Translations under genes and position numbers: made by a program
The notes under the pieces: model-generated
Database searches by the model: none
The model's input: only the letters and a program-made list of their open reading frames with translations
Told to the model about the DNA's origin: nothing
Shown here: piece after piece, positions 1 through 9,457 of the stretch
Layout of the letters: every line of letters starts with the position of its first letter
Numbering within the stretch: position 1 is the first letter of the stretch
Assembly: GCA_964403565.1 (NCBI GenBank)
Contig: CAYOFV010000001.1
Coordinates: 1 to 64,000, forward strand
Origin: Thioglobus_B sp964403565
GTDB taxonomy: Bacteria; Pseudomonadota; Gammaproteobacteria; PS1; Pseudothioglobaceae
Direction: 5' to 3'
Length of the DNA stretch: 64,000 bases

Positions 1-439
1 CAGCATACGCAGACTGAATTTGAATTTCTAAAAACATGCGTACCAAATGCGTACGCCTATGGCTTTCAAGGCGAAACTGCTCTAACACCTCATTCAAATT
101 AAAATCTTTTTGTTTGCCCTGATTAAACAACTCTTTTGCAACTTTCTGCATATCGTTATCTAGTTGCATGTGTTGCATAACTTTCTGTGCTAGCAGTATT
201 TCAGACTTTGACACTCTGCCATCAGCTTTAGAAATATAGCCCATGACTGAAAATAAACTACTAAAAAATGCTGCTTGTACACGCTGCTGATCGCCAATAT
301 GATAATCTTTAGCAAATCCTCCAAAACTAGATTTACCTTTGGAAAAATTACCTGCAAATGCAGCGCCTAACATAGCACCTAATGGGCCGCCAAGCATAAA
401 ACCAAATGCACCACCCAAAACTGTTGTCCACCAACTCAT
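1..439 (-). CDS. djlA: Co-chaperone DjlA, 3' part missing (partial)
   Basis: The reading frame is open from the ATG at 439 to the window edge, so the C-terminal half, where a J-domain is expected, is outside. The N-terminus has a glycine-rich hydrophobic segment (about residues 8-30, GGAFGFMLGGPLGAMLGAAF), as in the single membrane anchor of DjlA. It is followed by a TerB-like region ending in RMFLEIQIQSAYA, which closely resembles E. coli DjlA. DjlA is an inner-membrane DnaJ-type partner of DnaK. The gene starts one base after the stop codon of the upstream helicase gene, so the two are probably co-transcribed. The J-domain itself cannot be seen, so a short TerB-only relative remains possible. 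Confidence 0.75.
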   Translation of the reverse strand, partial: MSWWTTVLGGAFGFMLGGPLGAMLGAAFAGNFSKGKSSFGGFAKDYHIGDQQRVQAAFFSSLFSVMGYISKADGRVSKSEILLAQKVMQHMQLDNDMQKVAKELFNQGKQKDFNLNEVLEQFRLESHRRTHLVRMFLEIQIQSAYA

Positions 440-440
440 A

Positions 441-1757
441 TTAATTACCCTGTTTTATTTTTGAATTTTTCTTAGGTTTATTGCCCCAAAAGCCTTTCTT
501 TTTTCTTGATTTATTTTCAGCTGAATTACTATCTTTGCCATATCTAGGCTTATTGCGATTTTTGTTCTTTTTTGGCTTTTTCTTCTTTGGTGGTAGAAGT
601 TTTTTAGCTGACTCTGGAACATTATGATCTGGGTAAAAATCATCAATCATAATACGTTCTAATTTCTTCTGAATTAAACGCTCAATATCAAAAAGTTTTT
701 TAGCTTCATCCGCACTAACTAAAGATACAGCTTCGCCTTTTGATCCTGCACGCCCTGTTCTACCAATACGATGCACATAATCTTCAGGTACGTGCGGAAG
801 ATCAAAATTAACTACATGTGGTAATTCACTAATATCAATACCACGAGCCGCAATATCTGTTGCCACTAGTACTGAGACTTTTCCTTTTTTAAAGTCTGCC
901 AAAGCTCTAGTTCTAGCACCTTGAGATTTATTACCATGAATTGCAGCGGCACTAATTTTATGTTTTTCTAACTGGGTAGCAATTCTATTAGCACCATGTT
1001 TAGTTCTACTAAAAACCAAAACCTGGTACCAATCATATTCCTTAATTAAATGAATCAACAATGCTTGTTTCTTAGACTTGTCAACTGGGTGTATATATTG
1101 TTTTATAGACTTTACAGTTGAATTTCTAGGCGCTGTAGACATCTCCACAGGGTTGTTAACTAATGACTTTGCTAGCTTTCTTATTTCATCTGAAAAAGTT
1201 GCTGAAAACATCAATGTTTGACGCTTTTCTGGCAAGATTTTTAATATTCTTTTAATATCGTGGATAAAACCCATATCCAACATACGATCAGCTTCGTCAA
1301 ACACAATAACTTCAAGTTGATCAAACTTAATAGCGTTTTGTGAATATAAATCTAGCAGACGCCCTGGTGTTGCCACTAATATATCAACTCCACTTCTTAG
1401 CTTTTGCATTTGCGGATTAATTTTTACCCCGCCAAATACAACTGAAGATCTCAGTGGTAAGTGCTTGCCGTAAGTTATTACATTGTCATGCACTTGTGCT
1501 GCTAACTCACGAGTTGGAGTTAATATAAGTGTTCGCACCTGATTAGATTTTGCCAATGTGCCATGAGACAGTATTTCTAGAATCGGTAAAGTAAAACCAG
1601 CGGTTTTGCCTGTTCCAGTTTGAGCGGCGGCCATAATATCATTACCCTTTAATACTTCAGGTATAGCTTTTAATTGAATTGGCGATGGAGTGTTATAGCC
1701 TTTTTGCTCAACAGCTTTAACAATGTCTGTTGATAGACCTAATTTGGAAAAACCCAT
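441..1757 (-). CDS. rhlE: DEAD-box ATP-dependent RNA helicase, RhlE type
   Basis: 438 residues. The helicase motifs are in order: Walker [11 protein letters not shown] at about 43-52, [21 protein letters not shown] near 155, SAT, ARGID and [10 protein letters not shown]. The two RecA-like domains are complete. The last ~65 residues are a lysine-rich basic tail typical of RhlE and related helicases that act in ribosome assembly and RNA turnover. The N-terminus ([21 protein letters not shown]) fits the RhlE subfamily better than SrmB, DbpA or CsdA, but subfamily assignment from motifs alone is not certain. It is divergent from the DUF1289 gene and sits directly upstream of djlA. Confidence 0.85.
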   Translation of the reverse strand: MGFSKLGLSTDIVKAVEQKGYNTPSPIQLKAIPEVLKGNDIMAAAQTGTGKTAGFTLPILEILSHGTLAKSNQVRTLILTPTRELAAQVHDNVITYGKHLPLRSSVVFGGVKINPQMQKLRSGVDILVATPGRLLDLYSQNAIKFDQLEVIVFDEADRMLDMGFIHDIKRILKILPEKRQTLMFSATFSDEIRKLAKSLVNNPVEMSTAPRNSTVKSIKQYIHPVDKSKKQALLIHLIKEYDWYQVLVFSRTKHGANRIATQLEKHKISAAAIHGNKSQGARTRALADFKKGKVSVLVATDIAARGIDISELPHVVNFDLPHVPEDYVHRIGRTGRAGSKGEAVSLVSADEAKKLFDIERLIQKKLERIMIDDFYPDHNVPESAKKLLPPKKKKPKKNKNRNKPRYGKDSNSAENKSRKKKGFWGNKPKKNSKIKQGN

Positions 1758-1814
1758 GATTATATGGTGTTAAATAAAGTTTGGTATTTTACTGTGTATT
1801 CTATAATTCACTGC

Positions 1815-1988
1815 ATGGATAATACACAAACAATTAAAAGCCCTTGTACAGGTATATGCAAATACAACAAAGACAACTATTGTCTTGGCTGCAAGCGTCA
1901 TAGTGATGAGATCACCAACTGGATTAATTATTCAGATGAAATGCGCAGGGCTATCATGCAGGACTTAAAAGATCGTAAGATTGATTAG
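1815..1988 (+). CDS. DUF1289 small cysteine-rich protein
   Basis: About 57 residues when started at the ATG at 1815; a longer frame opens at 1764 but adds a non-conserved leader that overlaps the promoter region of the divergent helicase gene. The core SPCTGICKYNKDNYCLGCKR carries four cysteines in the C-x3-C-x7-C-x2-C arrangement typical of DUF1289 proteins, which probably bind a metal or Fe-S centre. The function is not established. The 3' end overlaps the convergent BolA-family gene by four bases. Confidence 0.75.
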   Translation: MDNTQTIKSPCTGICKYNKDNYCLGCKRHSDEITNWINYSDEMRRAIMQDLKDRKID

Positions 1989-2215
1989 CCCATTTCTGCT
2001 GGAGTTCTAGCTTTAATACTTAAAGCATGCAACTCTCCACTATCAATATCCTCACGAACAGCAGCTAAAACCATTCTTTGCCTAGCGAGCAAAGACATGC
2101 CTTCAAATGCTTCTGACACTACTGTAGTAGCACAACTACAACCATCACCCTCCATGGTGACAGTTGCGTTATCTATTGCTTTTTCAAGCTTTGCTTGGAT
2201 TTCTTCAAGAGTCAA
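1985..2215 (-). CDS. ibaG: BolA-family protein (IbaG/YrbA type)
   Basis: 76 residues, the usual size for the short BolA branch. The core with FEGMSLLARQRMV and the end HALSIKARTPAEMG match the IbaG/YrbA pattern. Near residue 23 the sequence reads GDGCSC, putting cysteines where BolA proteins place cluster- or metal-ligating residues. BolA proteins work with monothiol glutaredoxins in Fe-S cluster handling. The gene lies two bases downstream of the PiT transporter stop on the same strand. Assignment to IbaG rather than BolA itself rests on the short length and the TPAE ending. Confidence 0.75.
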   Translation of the reverse strand: MTLEEIQAKLEKAIDNATVTMEGDGCSCATTVVSEAFEGMSLLARQRMVLAAVREDIDSGELHALSIKARTPAEMG

Positions 2216-2217
2216 AA

Positions 2218-3498
2218 TTATGCTCCGAATAAACCTTTAAGAGCATAGAAGAATAGAATTGACATTACAGCTCCTGCCGGAAGTGTAATTAACCAAGACA
2301 TAAAGATTGTATTAACTGTTCTCATATTAAGTGCAGCAACACCACGAGCAATACCAACACCTAATACCGCACCCACAAGTACTTGTGTAGTTGATACAGG
2401 AATACCTGTTGATGATGCAACTACAACTGTTGTAGCAGCAGCAAGTTCAGCGGAGAAGCCGCGAGATGGAGTAAGCTCAGTAATGTTTTTACCAATGGTT
2501 TTCATTACCTTGAAACCAAAAGTTGCCAAACCAAACACGATACCTCCGCCACCAACTAGTAGAATCCATGAAGGTAATGCACTTTTAGCAGCAATATCAC
2601 CACTAGCAGATACAATGTTATACACAGCAGCTAATGGACCAATTGCGTTTGCAACATCATTTGAGCCATGTGCAAATGCCATAGCAGATGCGGTAATTAC
2701 CATAAGTACTGCAAATAGTTTTTCCATATTGGCAAAGTGGAAGTCTTTATCGTCGCTTGGAACAGACTTAATACGACTCATAATAACTTTTGCAATAACT
2801 GCAGCAACAAGTCCTACAATAAGAGCGATAGTTAGACTTAAGGTAGCATCTTTACCAATGTACTTTAATGATTCAACATGCTTAAGGCCTTTAAATAAAG
2901 TTACTAGTGCAATAATAAAACCAACTAAAAATACATAAAAAGGTAAGTATCTTTTAGCATTGTCAAATGGGTTTTTGGTGTCAATCACCAAAGATTGTAG
3001 ACTCTTAAAGATAAGAACAGCAAGGGTTCCAGCAATCAAAGGTGAAGCTATCCAACTTAACACAATCTTTACAACCTTACCCCATGCAACAGCATCAACA
3101 CCAACACCTACTGCACCAAAACCAACAATCGCACCAACAATTGAGTGAGTGGTTGAAACCGGCCAACCTAAAGAAGATGCTATAAGTAGCCACATACCAG
3201 CAGCTAAAAGCGATGCAAGCATTCCATACACCAATAAGTGCGGCTCATTGGTAAAGAGCGATGCGTCTAATATACCTTTTCGAATAGTTGCCGTTACCTC
3301 ACCACCTGCAAGTACTGCACCTGCAAATTCAAAAATAACCGCAATAATAACTGCCTGTCTAACAGTGATAGCACCAGAACCAACTGATGTACCCATAGCG
3401 TTAGCAACATCATTTGCACCAACACCCCAAGCCATAAATAGACCAAAGCCTACTGCCAACATAATTAGAATCTCGGCATTATTTGTAATAATTTCCAT
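2218..3498 (-). CDS. pitA: PiT-family inorganic phosphate transporter
   Basis: 426 residues, almost all hydrophobic helices, about 10-12 membrane segments. The two PiT signature copies are present: GANDVANAMGTSVGSGAI near residue 27 and GSNDVANAIGPLAA near residue 278. The duplicated GWPVSTTHSIVGAIVG and TGIPVSTTQVLVGAVLG blocks show the internal repeat of the family. PiT carriers move metal-phosphate (or sulfate in some members) with protons or sodium across the inner membrane. The DUF47 gene 20 bases upstream on the same strand is the usual partner. Low-affinity PiT systems also take up arsenate, which is relevant to the arsC gene nearby. Confidence 0.92.
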   Translation of the reverse strand: MEIITNNAEILIMLAVGFGLFMAWGVGANDVANAMGTSVGSGAITVRQAVIIAVIFEFAGAVLAGGEVTATIRKGILDASLFTNEPHLLVYGMLASLLAAGMWLLIASSLGWPVSTTHSIVGAIVGFGAVGVGVDAVAWGKVVKIVLSWIASPLIAGTLAVLIFKSLQSLVIDTKNPFDNAKRYLPFYVFLVGFIIALVTLFKGLKHVESLKYIGKDATLSLTIALIVGLVAAVIAKVIMSRIKSVPSDDKDFHFANMEKLFAVLMVITASAMAFAHGSNDVANAIGPLAAVYNIVSASGDIAAKSALPSWILLVGGGGIVFGLATFGFKVMKTIGKNITELTPSRGFSAELAAATTVVVASSTGIPVSTTQVLVGAVLGVGIARGVAALNMRTVNTIFMSWLITLPAGAVMSILFFYALKGLFGA

Positions 3499-3518
3499 AA
3501 TTAAATCCTCTTAATGCT

Positions 3519-4196
3519 TTATTTTGCTAGTAGTACTTCTAATCTTGAGCCAACTTTTTGAGCAGAATCTGCAAGCTCACCAAGCCACTCTACTGCACGA
3601 TAGTAAAACATTACATCTACTGGCGGTAATTTAGATTCTAATGGAAATAACTTCGCACGAATTTCGTGCTGAATCTTGTCTGATCTGCTTTCAAGATCGT
3701 TAATATCTTGAATAATAGAATTAACAACCTTTCTTTCACGGTTACTAAATGCAGTTTCTAAAAGTTCATCTAGCTCATTAATAGCACTTAGCGCCATTGC
3801 TGAGGTTTGAATACAAACGCTGGTTAATTCTTTAACATCTTCAAATATTTCATCAGGAAGAGTCATCTTACGATTAATCATAAGACCAGCTACATCCTTA
3901 GTAGTATTTGCAATTGAATCTTGGATTAATAACAAATCCAATAGATCTCTACGTGAGAATGGCATCATGAATGTTGAAGGTAGACTAAGACGTAGTTTTT
4001 TCTTTAGTACATCTGCTTCGCCTTCTTTAGAGCTGATACTAGATCTAATTACTTCGGCCTGATTCCAATTTTGATCATGGATGGCAACCATGAACTTGTT
4101 TAATTCTGAAATGCATGAGTGAACATGCGACATATGTTTTTGTAATGGACTAATTGGTGACTTACCAAATAGACCGTCAATTATATTTGCAGCCAT
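3519..4196 (-). CDS. DUF47 (TIGR00153) PhoU-like partner of PiT transporter
   Basis: 225 residues, predicted all-helical with repeated heptad-like stretches, as in the PhoU-like DUF47 family. Conserved features include the N-terminal FGKSPISPLQKHM region, LLLIQDSIANTTKDVAGLM and the C-terminal WLGELADSAQKVGSRLEVLLAK. Members are encoded next to PiT transporters and are thought to regulate phosphate transport. The gene order here, DUF47 then pit with a 20-base gap, supports one operon. The start ATG at 4196 is preceded by an AAGAGGAAAA ribosome-binding stretch on the minus strand. Confidence 0.88.
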   Translation of the reverse strand: MAANIIDGLFGKSPISPLQKHMSHVHSCISELNKFMVAIHDQNWNQAEVIRSSISSKEGEADVLKKKLRLSLPSTFMMPFSRRDLLDLLLIQDSIANTTKDVAGLMINRKMTLPDEIFEDVKELTSVCIQTSAMALSAINELDELLETAFSNRERKVVNSIIQDINDLESRSDKIQHEIRAKLFPLESKLPPVDVMFYYRAVEWLGELADSAQKVGSRLEVLLAK

Positions 4197-4272
4197 TTTT
4201 ATTTTCCTCTTGTTATTTATTTATTTTTTCTTGTTGTTTCAAGTGCGAATTTTCTATAAAAATTTATGCTTG

Positions 4273-4452
4273 TCAAGAGCTTTTTTTATTTTTTTTCACG
4301 TCAAAATCATCGTCTTCTTCGTCAAATAAAATACGTTGCCCCTCGCCTTCAAGATCGTCATACTGTCCGCTTCTAACCCCCATTATTAAAAGGATTACGA
4401 GAATTATCCCTACAACAATCATGCTAGGAATTAGCCAGTAAATTACATCCAT
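4273..4452 (-). CDS. ccoS: cbb3-type cytochrome oxidase assembly protein CcoS
   Basis: A short gene of 59 residues. One N-terminal membrane helix (about residues 4-25) is followed by the diagnostic RSGQYDDLEGEGQRILFD motif and an acidic then lysine-rich tail. This matches CcoS, the small maturation factor needed to insert cofactors into cbb3 oxidase. CcoS is normally encoded with ccoG, ccoI and the structural genes. Here it stands alone between the DUF47 and arsC genes on the same strand, so the oxidase genes must be elsewhere. The short length makes it easy to miss. Confidence 0.85.
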   Translation of the reverse strand: MDVIYWLIPSMIVVGIILVILLIMGVRSGQYDDLEGEGQRILFDEEDDDFDVKKNKKSS

Positions 4453-4483
4453 ACTGCTCTTAAAAAAATATAAAAATTAAAAT

Positions 4484-4885
4484 TTAGCATAATTTATTTT
4501 TAACAATCGGAATGAGTTTTTCGCGAATTTTGGAAAAAGTTGTTAAAAAAGCGTCAAATTCTTGACCATCAGGATCGTCAAAACCAACGTGAATAACTTC
4601 TGTCTTTCCTGGAAAAATTGGACAAGTTTCTTGAGCATTTCCACATACGGTAATTACCAAATCAAATTGAATATCCATAACCTTTTCAATTACTTTAGAG
4701 TGATAATCATCTCTCCACATATTATTTTGCTCTAATACTTCCTTGGCATTTGGATTTACCCTTCCACTTGCTGCAACACCGGAAGAGTATGCTTCAACAC
4801 AATCAGATAAATCGTTATTTATTAACGCCTCTGCAATAATAGAACGACAAGAATTGCCCGTACATAATATTAATACCTTTTTCAT
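4484..4885 (-). CDS. arsC: Arsenate reductase, LMW-phosphatase fold (thioredoxin-coupled type)
   Basis: 133 residues. The P-loop CTGNSCR (residues 8-14) near the N-terminus is the CX5R signature shared by low-molecular-weight tyrosine phosphatases and ArsC. Further cysteines in ITVCGNAQETCPIFPG fit the redox pair used by the thioredoxin-dependent arsenate reductases, and HVGFDDPDG is the conserved acid loop. The enzyme reduces arsenate to arsenite in the cytoplasm. It follows a MIP-family channel gene by five bases on the same strand, a pairing that suggests arsenite leaves through that channel. No arsR regulator or arsB/acr3 pump is seen nearby. Confidence 0.88.
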   Translation of the reverse strand: MKKVLILCTGNSCRSIIAEALINNDLSDCVEAYSSGVAASGRVNPNAKEVLEQNNMWRDDYHSKVIEKVMDIQFDLVITVCGNAQETCPIFPGKTEVIHVGFDDPDGQEFDAFLTTFSKIREKLIPIVKNKLC

Positions 4886-4890
4886 ATTAC

Positions 4891-5568
4891 TTACTCATTT
4901 GGATGCTTACACTTAATAAGCTTAACAAAAACTATAGCAGCTGCCACTGCCCCTAAAATCGTAGCTACTATATATATCCATAAATAATCAAGATTACCAC
5001 TAACAATAGCTGGACCAATTGAACGAGCAGGATTCATGCTAGCACCGGTTATTGGTCCTGCAAACATTGCCTCAAGACCAACAGTAAAACCAATAGCAAT
5101 ACCTGCAAAATCTTTAATCGCCTTACCATGAACTGCAGATGCACTTATAACTAACATTAAAATAAAAGTAAGTATAAATTCAAAACCAAATGATTGCGCC
5201 GCACTACCATGAGGCAGAGTTGCGCCTAAATATGCAACTTGTTGCATTGAGGTAATATCTTCAAATAGCAACAAATACAAACTATAGCTAGCAAAAATTG
5301 CACCTGCAACTTGCGCTGCAATATATGGCAATACTTTTGATCTTTCAAACTCATTCATCGCCCAAAACGCAATGCTTACTGCCGGGTTAAAGTGTGCTCC
5401 TGAAATATGCGCAAAACTATATATTAGTGCAACAATCACAAAACCAAAAGTAATAGCGATGCCTGTATGCCCAGGCTCGCCAGTTATGGCGCCAATAGCC
5501 ATTGCTCCCGTACCAGCAAATACTAATATATACGTACCTAAAAATTCAGCAACTAAACTCTTTTTCAT
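4891..5568 (-). CDS. MIP-family channel (aquaporin / aquaglyceroporin)
   Basis: 225 residues with six membrane helices and both half-helix signatures, HFNPAVS near residue 62 and SMNPARS near 178. Aligned by eye with E. coli AqpZ, the selectivity filter Phe and Arg are kept, but the AqpZ His and Thr positions are both alanine (GLEAMFAGPITGASMNPARS). That implies a wider, less water-selective pore, as in NIP-like channels. Together with the downstream arsC this suggests an AqpS-like role in arsenite efflux. A general osmotic or glycerol role is the alternative. Confidence 0.8.
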   Translation of the reverse strand: MKKSLVAEFLGTYILVFAGTGAMAIGAITGEPGHTGIAITFGFVIVALIYSFAHISGAHFNPAVSIAFWAMNEFERSKVLPYIAAQVAGAIFASYSLYLLLFEDITSMQQVAYLGATLPHGSAAQSFGFEFILTFILMLVISASAVHGKAIKDFAGIAIGFTVGLEAMFAGPITGASMNPARSIGPAIVSGNLDYLWIYIVATILGAVAAAIVFVKLIKCKHPNE

Positions 5569-5587
5569 AATTGATTATTATAATAAT

Positions 5588-6196
5588 TTATGACACTCCT
5601 AACAACACACCAGCAACAACCATAATCGCCCCAACAATCTTATTTGTGGTTTTGTTTATGCCACCACTTGCAAATGCATTTTTAATACGCACTACCATAA
5701 TGTTAATCATGCTAATTCCAACCAATAAACTAACACCTACAGTTGTTAGTATCTCAAATGCATGCATAAGATTTAATTGTGAAAGATCTGTAAATGCTGG
5801 CAATATAGCAATATAGAAAATCATTACTTTTGGATTGACCATTGAAATCATAAGTCCGGTAAAAAATTCGCTGTTATTGCTTTTATTCTCTACTTTGTTT
5901 TCAAGATTAATCTTGTGAGCGTTGTATGCATTAATACCTAAATATATAAGATATATTCCACCCAGCACTCTTACATAATCCATTAACGGATTAACAATAT
6001 CTGCAAATAAATCTAGCGAGAAAATAACAGCAGATAAATAAATTAAGTCTCCCGCCACCAATCCAACTGATAGATAAAAAGCTGGCAAAAAACCTTGAGC
6101 TAAGCTTTTAGCAAATACTGCTAAAGTACCTGGACCAGGAGTTATCACAAACACAAAGGCAATAGTAAATAGTGCTATAAACTCAGAAATACTCAT
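5588..6196 (-). CDS. LysE/RhtB-family exporter (copy 2)
   Basis: 202 residues with about five or six membrane helices. The family signature near the N-terminus, FVFVITPGPGTLAVFAKSLAQG, and the middle NPKVMIFYIAILPAF are both present. LysE/RhtB proteins export amino acids or related small molecules from the cytoplasm. The gene is three bases downstream of a second LysE-family gene of the same length. The two proteins are clearly related but not recent copies. The substrate cannot be told from sequence. Confidence 0.85.
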   Translation of the reverse strand: MSISEFIALFTIAFVFVITPGPGTLAVFAKSLAQGFLPAFYLSVGLVAGDLIYLSAVIFSLDLFADIVNPLMDYVRVLGGIYLIYLGINAYNAHKINLENKVENKSNNSEFFTGLMISMVNPKVMIFYIAILPAFTDLSQLNLMHAFEILTTVGVSLLVGISMINIMVVRIKNAFASGGINKTTNKIVGAIMVVAGVLLGVS

Positions 6197-6199
6197 AAG

Positions 6200-6808
6200 T
6201 TAATATAATGCCACAAAAACTCCAACCAGCATCATAGTTACACCTGTTGTTTCATTAACACGTTTAATAACTTTTGGATTTTCTATATATTGTCTAAGTT
6301 TAAGACCAACTACATTTGCAATACTTAATGAAAACAAAACTGTAATTCCAACAATTACAATTACTTCTATTGCTGTAATTGAATCTATATTTTCAAGATT
6401 TACAAACAACGGCAAAAAAGATAAATAATAAATCATAGTTTTTGGGTTTGTACCACCTACAACAATACCAGCAACAAATAGTTTAAAAATCGATTGTTTT
6501 TCTACATTGCTATCAAAGCTAACACCTTTTGCTCTAAATTGCATAAATCCAATATAAAGTAGATACATTGCGCCAAAAATCTTAATATAAAGCATAGATT
6601 GATCAATAAGTTGTGCCAAAACTCCTAGAGCAAAAATAGCGATAGAAACATAAAGCATATCTGTAATCGTATGCCCAATAGATAGCCATAATGCAGGTGT
6701 TAAACCAAAACGAGTTGCTGTTGCTAAAACCGCAAAAATTCCTGGTCCGGGCGATATAGCGTAAACAAACGTTGCTAGCGCTAAAGATAGTAGTGTTAGT
6801 ATATCCAT
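6200..6808 (-). CDS. LysE/RhtB-family exporter (copy 1)
   Basis: 202 residues, five or six membrane helices, family signature TFVYAISPGPGIFAVLATATRFG near the N-terminus and NPKTMIYYLSFLPLF in the middle. It is the first gene of a two-gene LysE unit and is divergent from accA across 46 bases. The repeated NPK-M-YY motif aligns directly with the downstream copy, so the pair came from tandem duplication that has since diverged. The two could form a heteromeric exporter or have different substrates; the sequence does not decide. Confidence 0.85.
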   Translation of the reverse strand: MDILTLLSLALATFVYAISPGPGIFAVLATATRFGLTPALWLSIGHTITDMLYVSIAIFALGVLAQLIDQSMLYIKIFGAMYLLYIGFMQFRAKGVSFDSNVEKQSIFKLFVAGIVVGGTNPKTMIYYLSFLPLFVNLENIDSITAIEVIVIVGITVLFSLSIANVVGLKLRQYIENPKVIKRVNETTGVTMMLVGVFVALY

Positions 6809-6854
6809 CTGCTATAATTTGAAATATTATTAGTGAAATGATTTTACTTATCTT

Positions 6855-7805
6855 ATGAATTTAGACTATCTTGATTTTGAACAACCAATTGCTGAGCTAG
6901 AAGCTAAGATTGAAGCACTTTGCAATATTAAAGATAAAGCCGATATTTCCCAAGAAATGGAGGCGCTTAAGGCAAAAAGCGGCTCGTTAACCAAAAAGAT
7001 TTTTTCCTCTTTAACAGACTGGCAAATATCACAACTAGCTCGTCATCCACATCGTCTGTACACTCTTGATTATATTGATGATGTATTTGATGAGTTTACA
7101 GAGTTGCACGGCGATAGAGCCTATGCAGACGATCATGCAATTGTTGGTGGTATTGCTAAGCTTGATGGCAAACCGGTTATGTTTATTGGCCAACAAAAAG
7201 GCAGGTCAACTAAAGATAAACTAAAGTACAACTTTGGTATGCCTCGCCCTGAAGGTTATCGCAAGGCATTACGCCTTATGAAAATGGCAGAGAAATTCTC
7301 TATGCCGATTATTACCTTTATCGATACTCCTGGAGCGTATCCTGGTATTGGCGCTGAAGAGCGTGGACAATCTGAAGCTATTGCAAGAAACTTATTTGAA
7401 ATGTCTACACTTAAAACTCCAATTATCTCGGTGGTAATTGGCGAGGGCGGTTCTGGCGGCGCTCTTGCTATTGGTGTTGCTGACAAAATCATGATGTTTG
7501 AATACTCTATATATTCAGTTATCTCTCCTGAGGGTTGTGCATCTATTCTTTATAAAGATGCTGCTAAGGCCAATGTTGCTGCTGAATCACTTAAATTAAC
7601 AAGTGCGCATCTTAAAAAAGAAGGTTTAATCGATGAGATTATTGCTGAACCTCTTGGCGGTATTCACCGTGATCCTGATGAAGCGCGTAAATTACTTAAA
7701 AAGGCTTTGTCTGCACAGTTAAAAGAGCTAACTAGCAACTCAATTGATAAAATCTTACAACAAAGACAAGAAAAACTTCTTAGTTTTGGAAGATTTAAAG
7801 GCTAA
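6855..7805 (+). CDS. accA: Acetyl-CoA carboxylase carboxyltransferase subunit alpha
   Basis: 316 residues, full family length. Recognised by [18 protein letters not shown] at the N-terminus, [18 protein letters not shown], and the carboxybiotin/CoA-binding block [20 protein letters not shown] followed by [15 protein letters not shown]. AccA pairs with AccD to transfer the carboxyl group from carboxybiotin to acetyl-CoA, the first committed step of fatty-acid synthesis. The tilS coding sequence begins inside its 3' end, so the two genes are translationally linked. Confidence 0.96.
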   Translation: MNLDYLDFEQPIAELEAKIEALCNIKDKADISQEMEALKAKSGSLTKKIFSSLTDWQISQLARHPHRLYTLDYIDDVFDEFTELHGDRAYADDHAIVGGIAKLDGKPVMFIGQQKGRSTKDKLKYNFGMPRPEGYRKALRLMKMAEKFSMPIITFIDTPGAYPGIGAEERGQSEAIARNLFEMSTLKTPIISVVIGEGGSGGALAIGVADKIMMFEYSIYSVISPEGCASILYKDAAKANVAAESLKLTSAHLKKEGLIDEIIAEPLGGIHRDPDEARKLLKKALSAQLKELTSNSIDKILQQRQEKLLSFGRFKG

Positions 7806-8958
7806 AGATCCTTACCTAGAAGGTAAAAAAATTGTTGTTGCCTTAAGTGGCGGAATTGACTCAGTAGTACTTCTGCATTATTTGCATTACCATTATGCCG
7901 ATAACTTAAGAGCTATTCATTGCAACCATAATCTATCTGGCTATGCCCAAGATTGGCAAATATTTTGTCAAAATCTCTGCCAAGAGTTAGGTGTTGAGTT
8001 TTCTTTAATAAATCTTGATGTTGATGGCTCTTCCAATGTTGAAAACAATGCTCGTGTAGCTCGATACAAATCACTATCTTGCTCTTTGAATAATGCAGAA
8101 GTAATATGCACAGCACATCATAAAAACGACCAAGCAGAAACTTTACTTTTACAACTCTTTAGAGGTTCTGGAGTTGCCGGACTTGCATCCATGCCCAAAG
8201 AGAAAAACTTAGGTAAAGGTATTCATTATCGTCCGTTTTTAAATATTGAAAAATCCAAGATTATTGATTATGCAAAAAAACACAAACTCAACTGGATTGA
8301 AGATGATAGCAACAAAAATATTGATTTTAAGCGCAATTACCTACGACTTGAAACAATACCAAAACTAGAAAAAGAGTTTAAAAACCTTATAAATTCTATA
8401 TCACGTAGCGCAAAACATCAGTCTGAAGCTCTAAAACTTAGTCGTGATCTTGCTGATGTTGATATTGCGCATAATGACGTAATTGCACAAAGTGGCAGAA
8501 TTAGAGTTTCAGGTCTTATTGCATTAGAAGAATATAGAATAAAAAATATTTTACGTCACCACTTAAATTTATTGAACTTTCAACTTCCAAGCGACAAAGT
8601 TTTACAACAAATTGTTGAAATGCTCAGTGCTAAAACAGATTCAAACCCTGTTGTTAGTTGGGGTGCATTTGAAATTAGAAGATTTAAAGGCGAATTGTAC
8701 TTTGTTAACAATACAGAGGAAAAAGTAGAGAATTTTTGTGAATTTTATGAAGAATTTAAAAATTTGCCAAATTTTTCTATTCGCTACCGCCAAGATGGTC
8801 AAAGGGTAAAAATTCCCGGAAAAAATCACTCGCAATCACTTAAAAAGCTTCTGCAAGAGGCTGGAATACCGCCTTGGGAGCGTAATTCATTGAGAATGTA
8901 CTATATTGACGACGAATTAAGAGCTGTAGAAAAGCTTGGACACATGCAAGAAGACTAA
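7786..8958 (+). CDS. tilS: tRNA(Ile)-lysidine synthase
   Basis: About 390 residues. The N-type ATP pyrophosphatase P-loop [17 protein letters not shown] lies ~20 residues from the start, followed by [26 protein letters not shown] and FKRNYLR, all typical of TilS. The C-terminal domain includes [21 protein letters not shown]. The enzyme modifies C34 of tRNA-Ile2(CAU) to lysidine so that it reads AUA; that tRNA gene is also in this window (24405). No ATG is available before the P-loop. A TTG at 7786 gives the family-like leader; a TTG at 7744 is the alternative. Both overlap accA. Confidence 0.9.
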   Translation: MEDLKAKDPYLEGKKIVVALSGGIDSVVLLHYLHYHYADNLRAIHCNHNLSGYAQDWQIFCQNLCQELGVEFSLINLDVDGSSNVENNARVARYKSLSCSLNNAEVICTAHHKNDQAETLLLQLFRGSGVAGLASMPKEKNLGKGIHYRPFLNIEKSKIIDYAKKHKLNWIEDDSNKNIDFKRNYLRLETIPKLEKEFKNLINSISRSAKHQSEALKLSRDLADVDIAHNDVIAQSGRIRVSGLIALEEYRIKNILRHHLNLLNFQLPSDKVLQQIVEMLSAKTDSNPVVSWGAFEIRRFKGELYFVNNTEEKVENFCEFYEEFKNLPNFSIRYRQDGQRVKIPGKNHSQSLKKLLQEAGIPPWERNSLRMYYIDDELRAVEKLGHMQED

Positions 8959-8959
8959 A

Positions 8960-9400
8960 TTAGCTATATGGATTAGCGATTTGCATTTTTTCTAAAATTT
9001 TTATCTCTAAATCTTCCATCTTTTGCGCGTCATTATCTTCAATATGATCATAACCTAGCAAATGCAAAGTACCATGTACGGCCATATGTATCAAATGATC
9101 ATTAAAGCTTTTATTTTGAGAATTAGCTTCTGCTTTTACAACTGAAGTACAAATAACCACATCACCCAAAATTGATTCGTCAATTTCAATTGGTAAATCA
9201 CTTGGAAACGACAAAACATTGGTGGTTTTATCTTTATCTCTATAGGTTTTATTTAAATTTTGAATTTCTTGTTCGTCAACAATTCGTATTAATAACTCAC
9301 TTGAACCTTTATCAAGATCATCAATTACACGCTGCATAACTTCTGTTAGCTTTTGCTCATTAACTAATTCATTATTAATACTGTTTTGAATAACAACCAT
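8960..9400 (-). CDS. ybeY: Endoribonuclease YbeY
   Basis: About 146 residues from the ATG at 9400; an in-frame ATG at 9430 would add ten residues not expected in the family. The zinc site MAVHGTLHLLGYDH is intact, as is YRDKDKTTNVLSFP. YbeY is a metal-dependent ribonuclease for 16S rRNA 3'-end maturation and 70S quality control. It converges with tilS, the stops lying one base apart, and diverges from priA. Confidence 0.92.
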   Translation of the reverse strand: MVVIQNSINNELVNEQKLTEVMQRVIDDLDKGSSELLIRIVDEQEIQNLNKTYRDKDKTTNVLSFPSDLPIEIDESILGDVVICTSVVKAEANSQNKSFNDHLIHMAVHGTLHLLGYDHIEDNDAQKMEDLEIKILEKMQIANPYS

Positions 9401-9457
9401 TACTAGATTATTAAGAATAAAATATCTCATTTTACCCGAGAATAAAATTCCACCTTA

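Noticed and set aside
2483..3514. Three plus-strand open frames opposite the PiT transporter
   Set aside because: They are opposite-strand shadows of a strongly conserved gene and are rich in Ala/Pro/Thr as expected from antisense of membrane helices.
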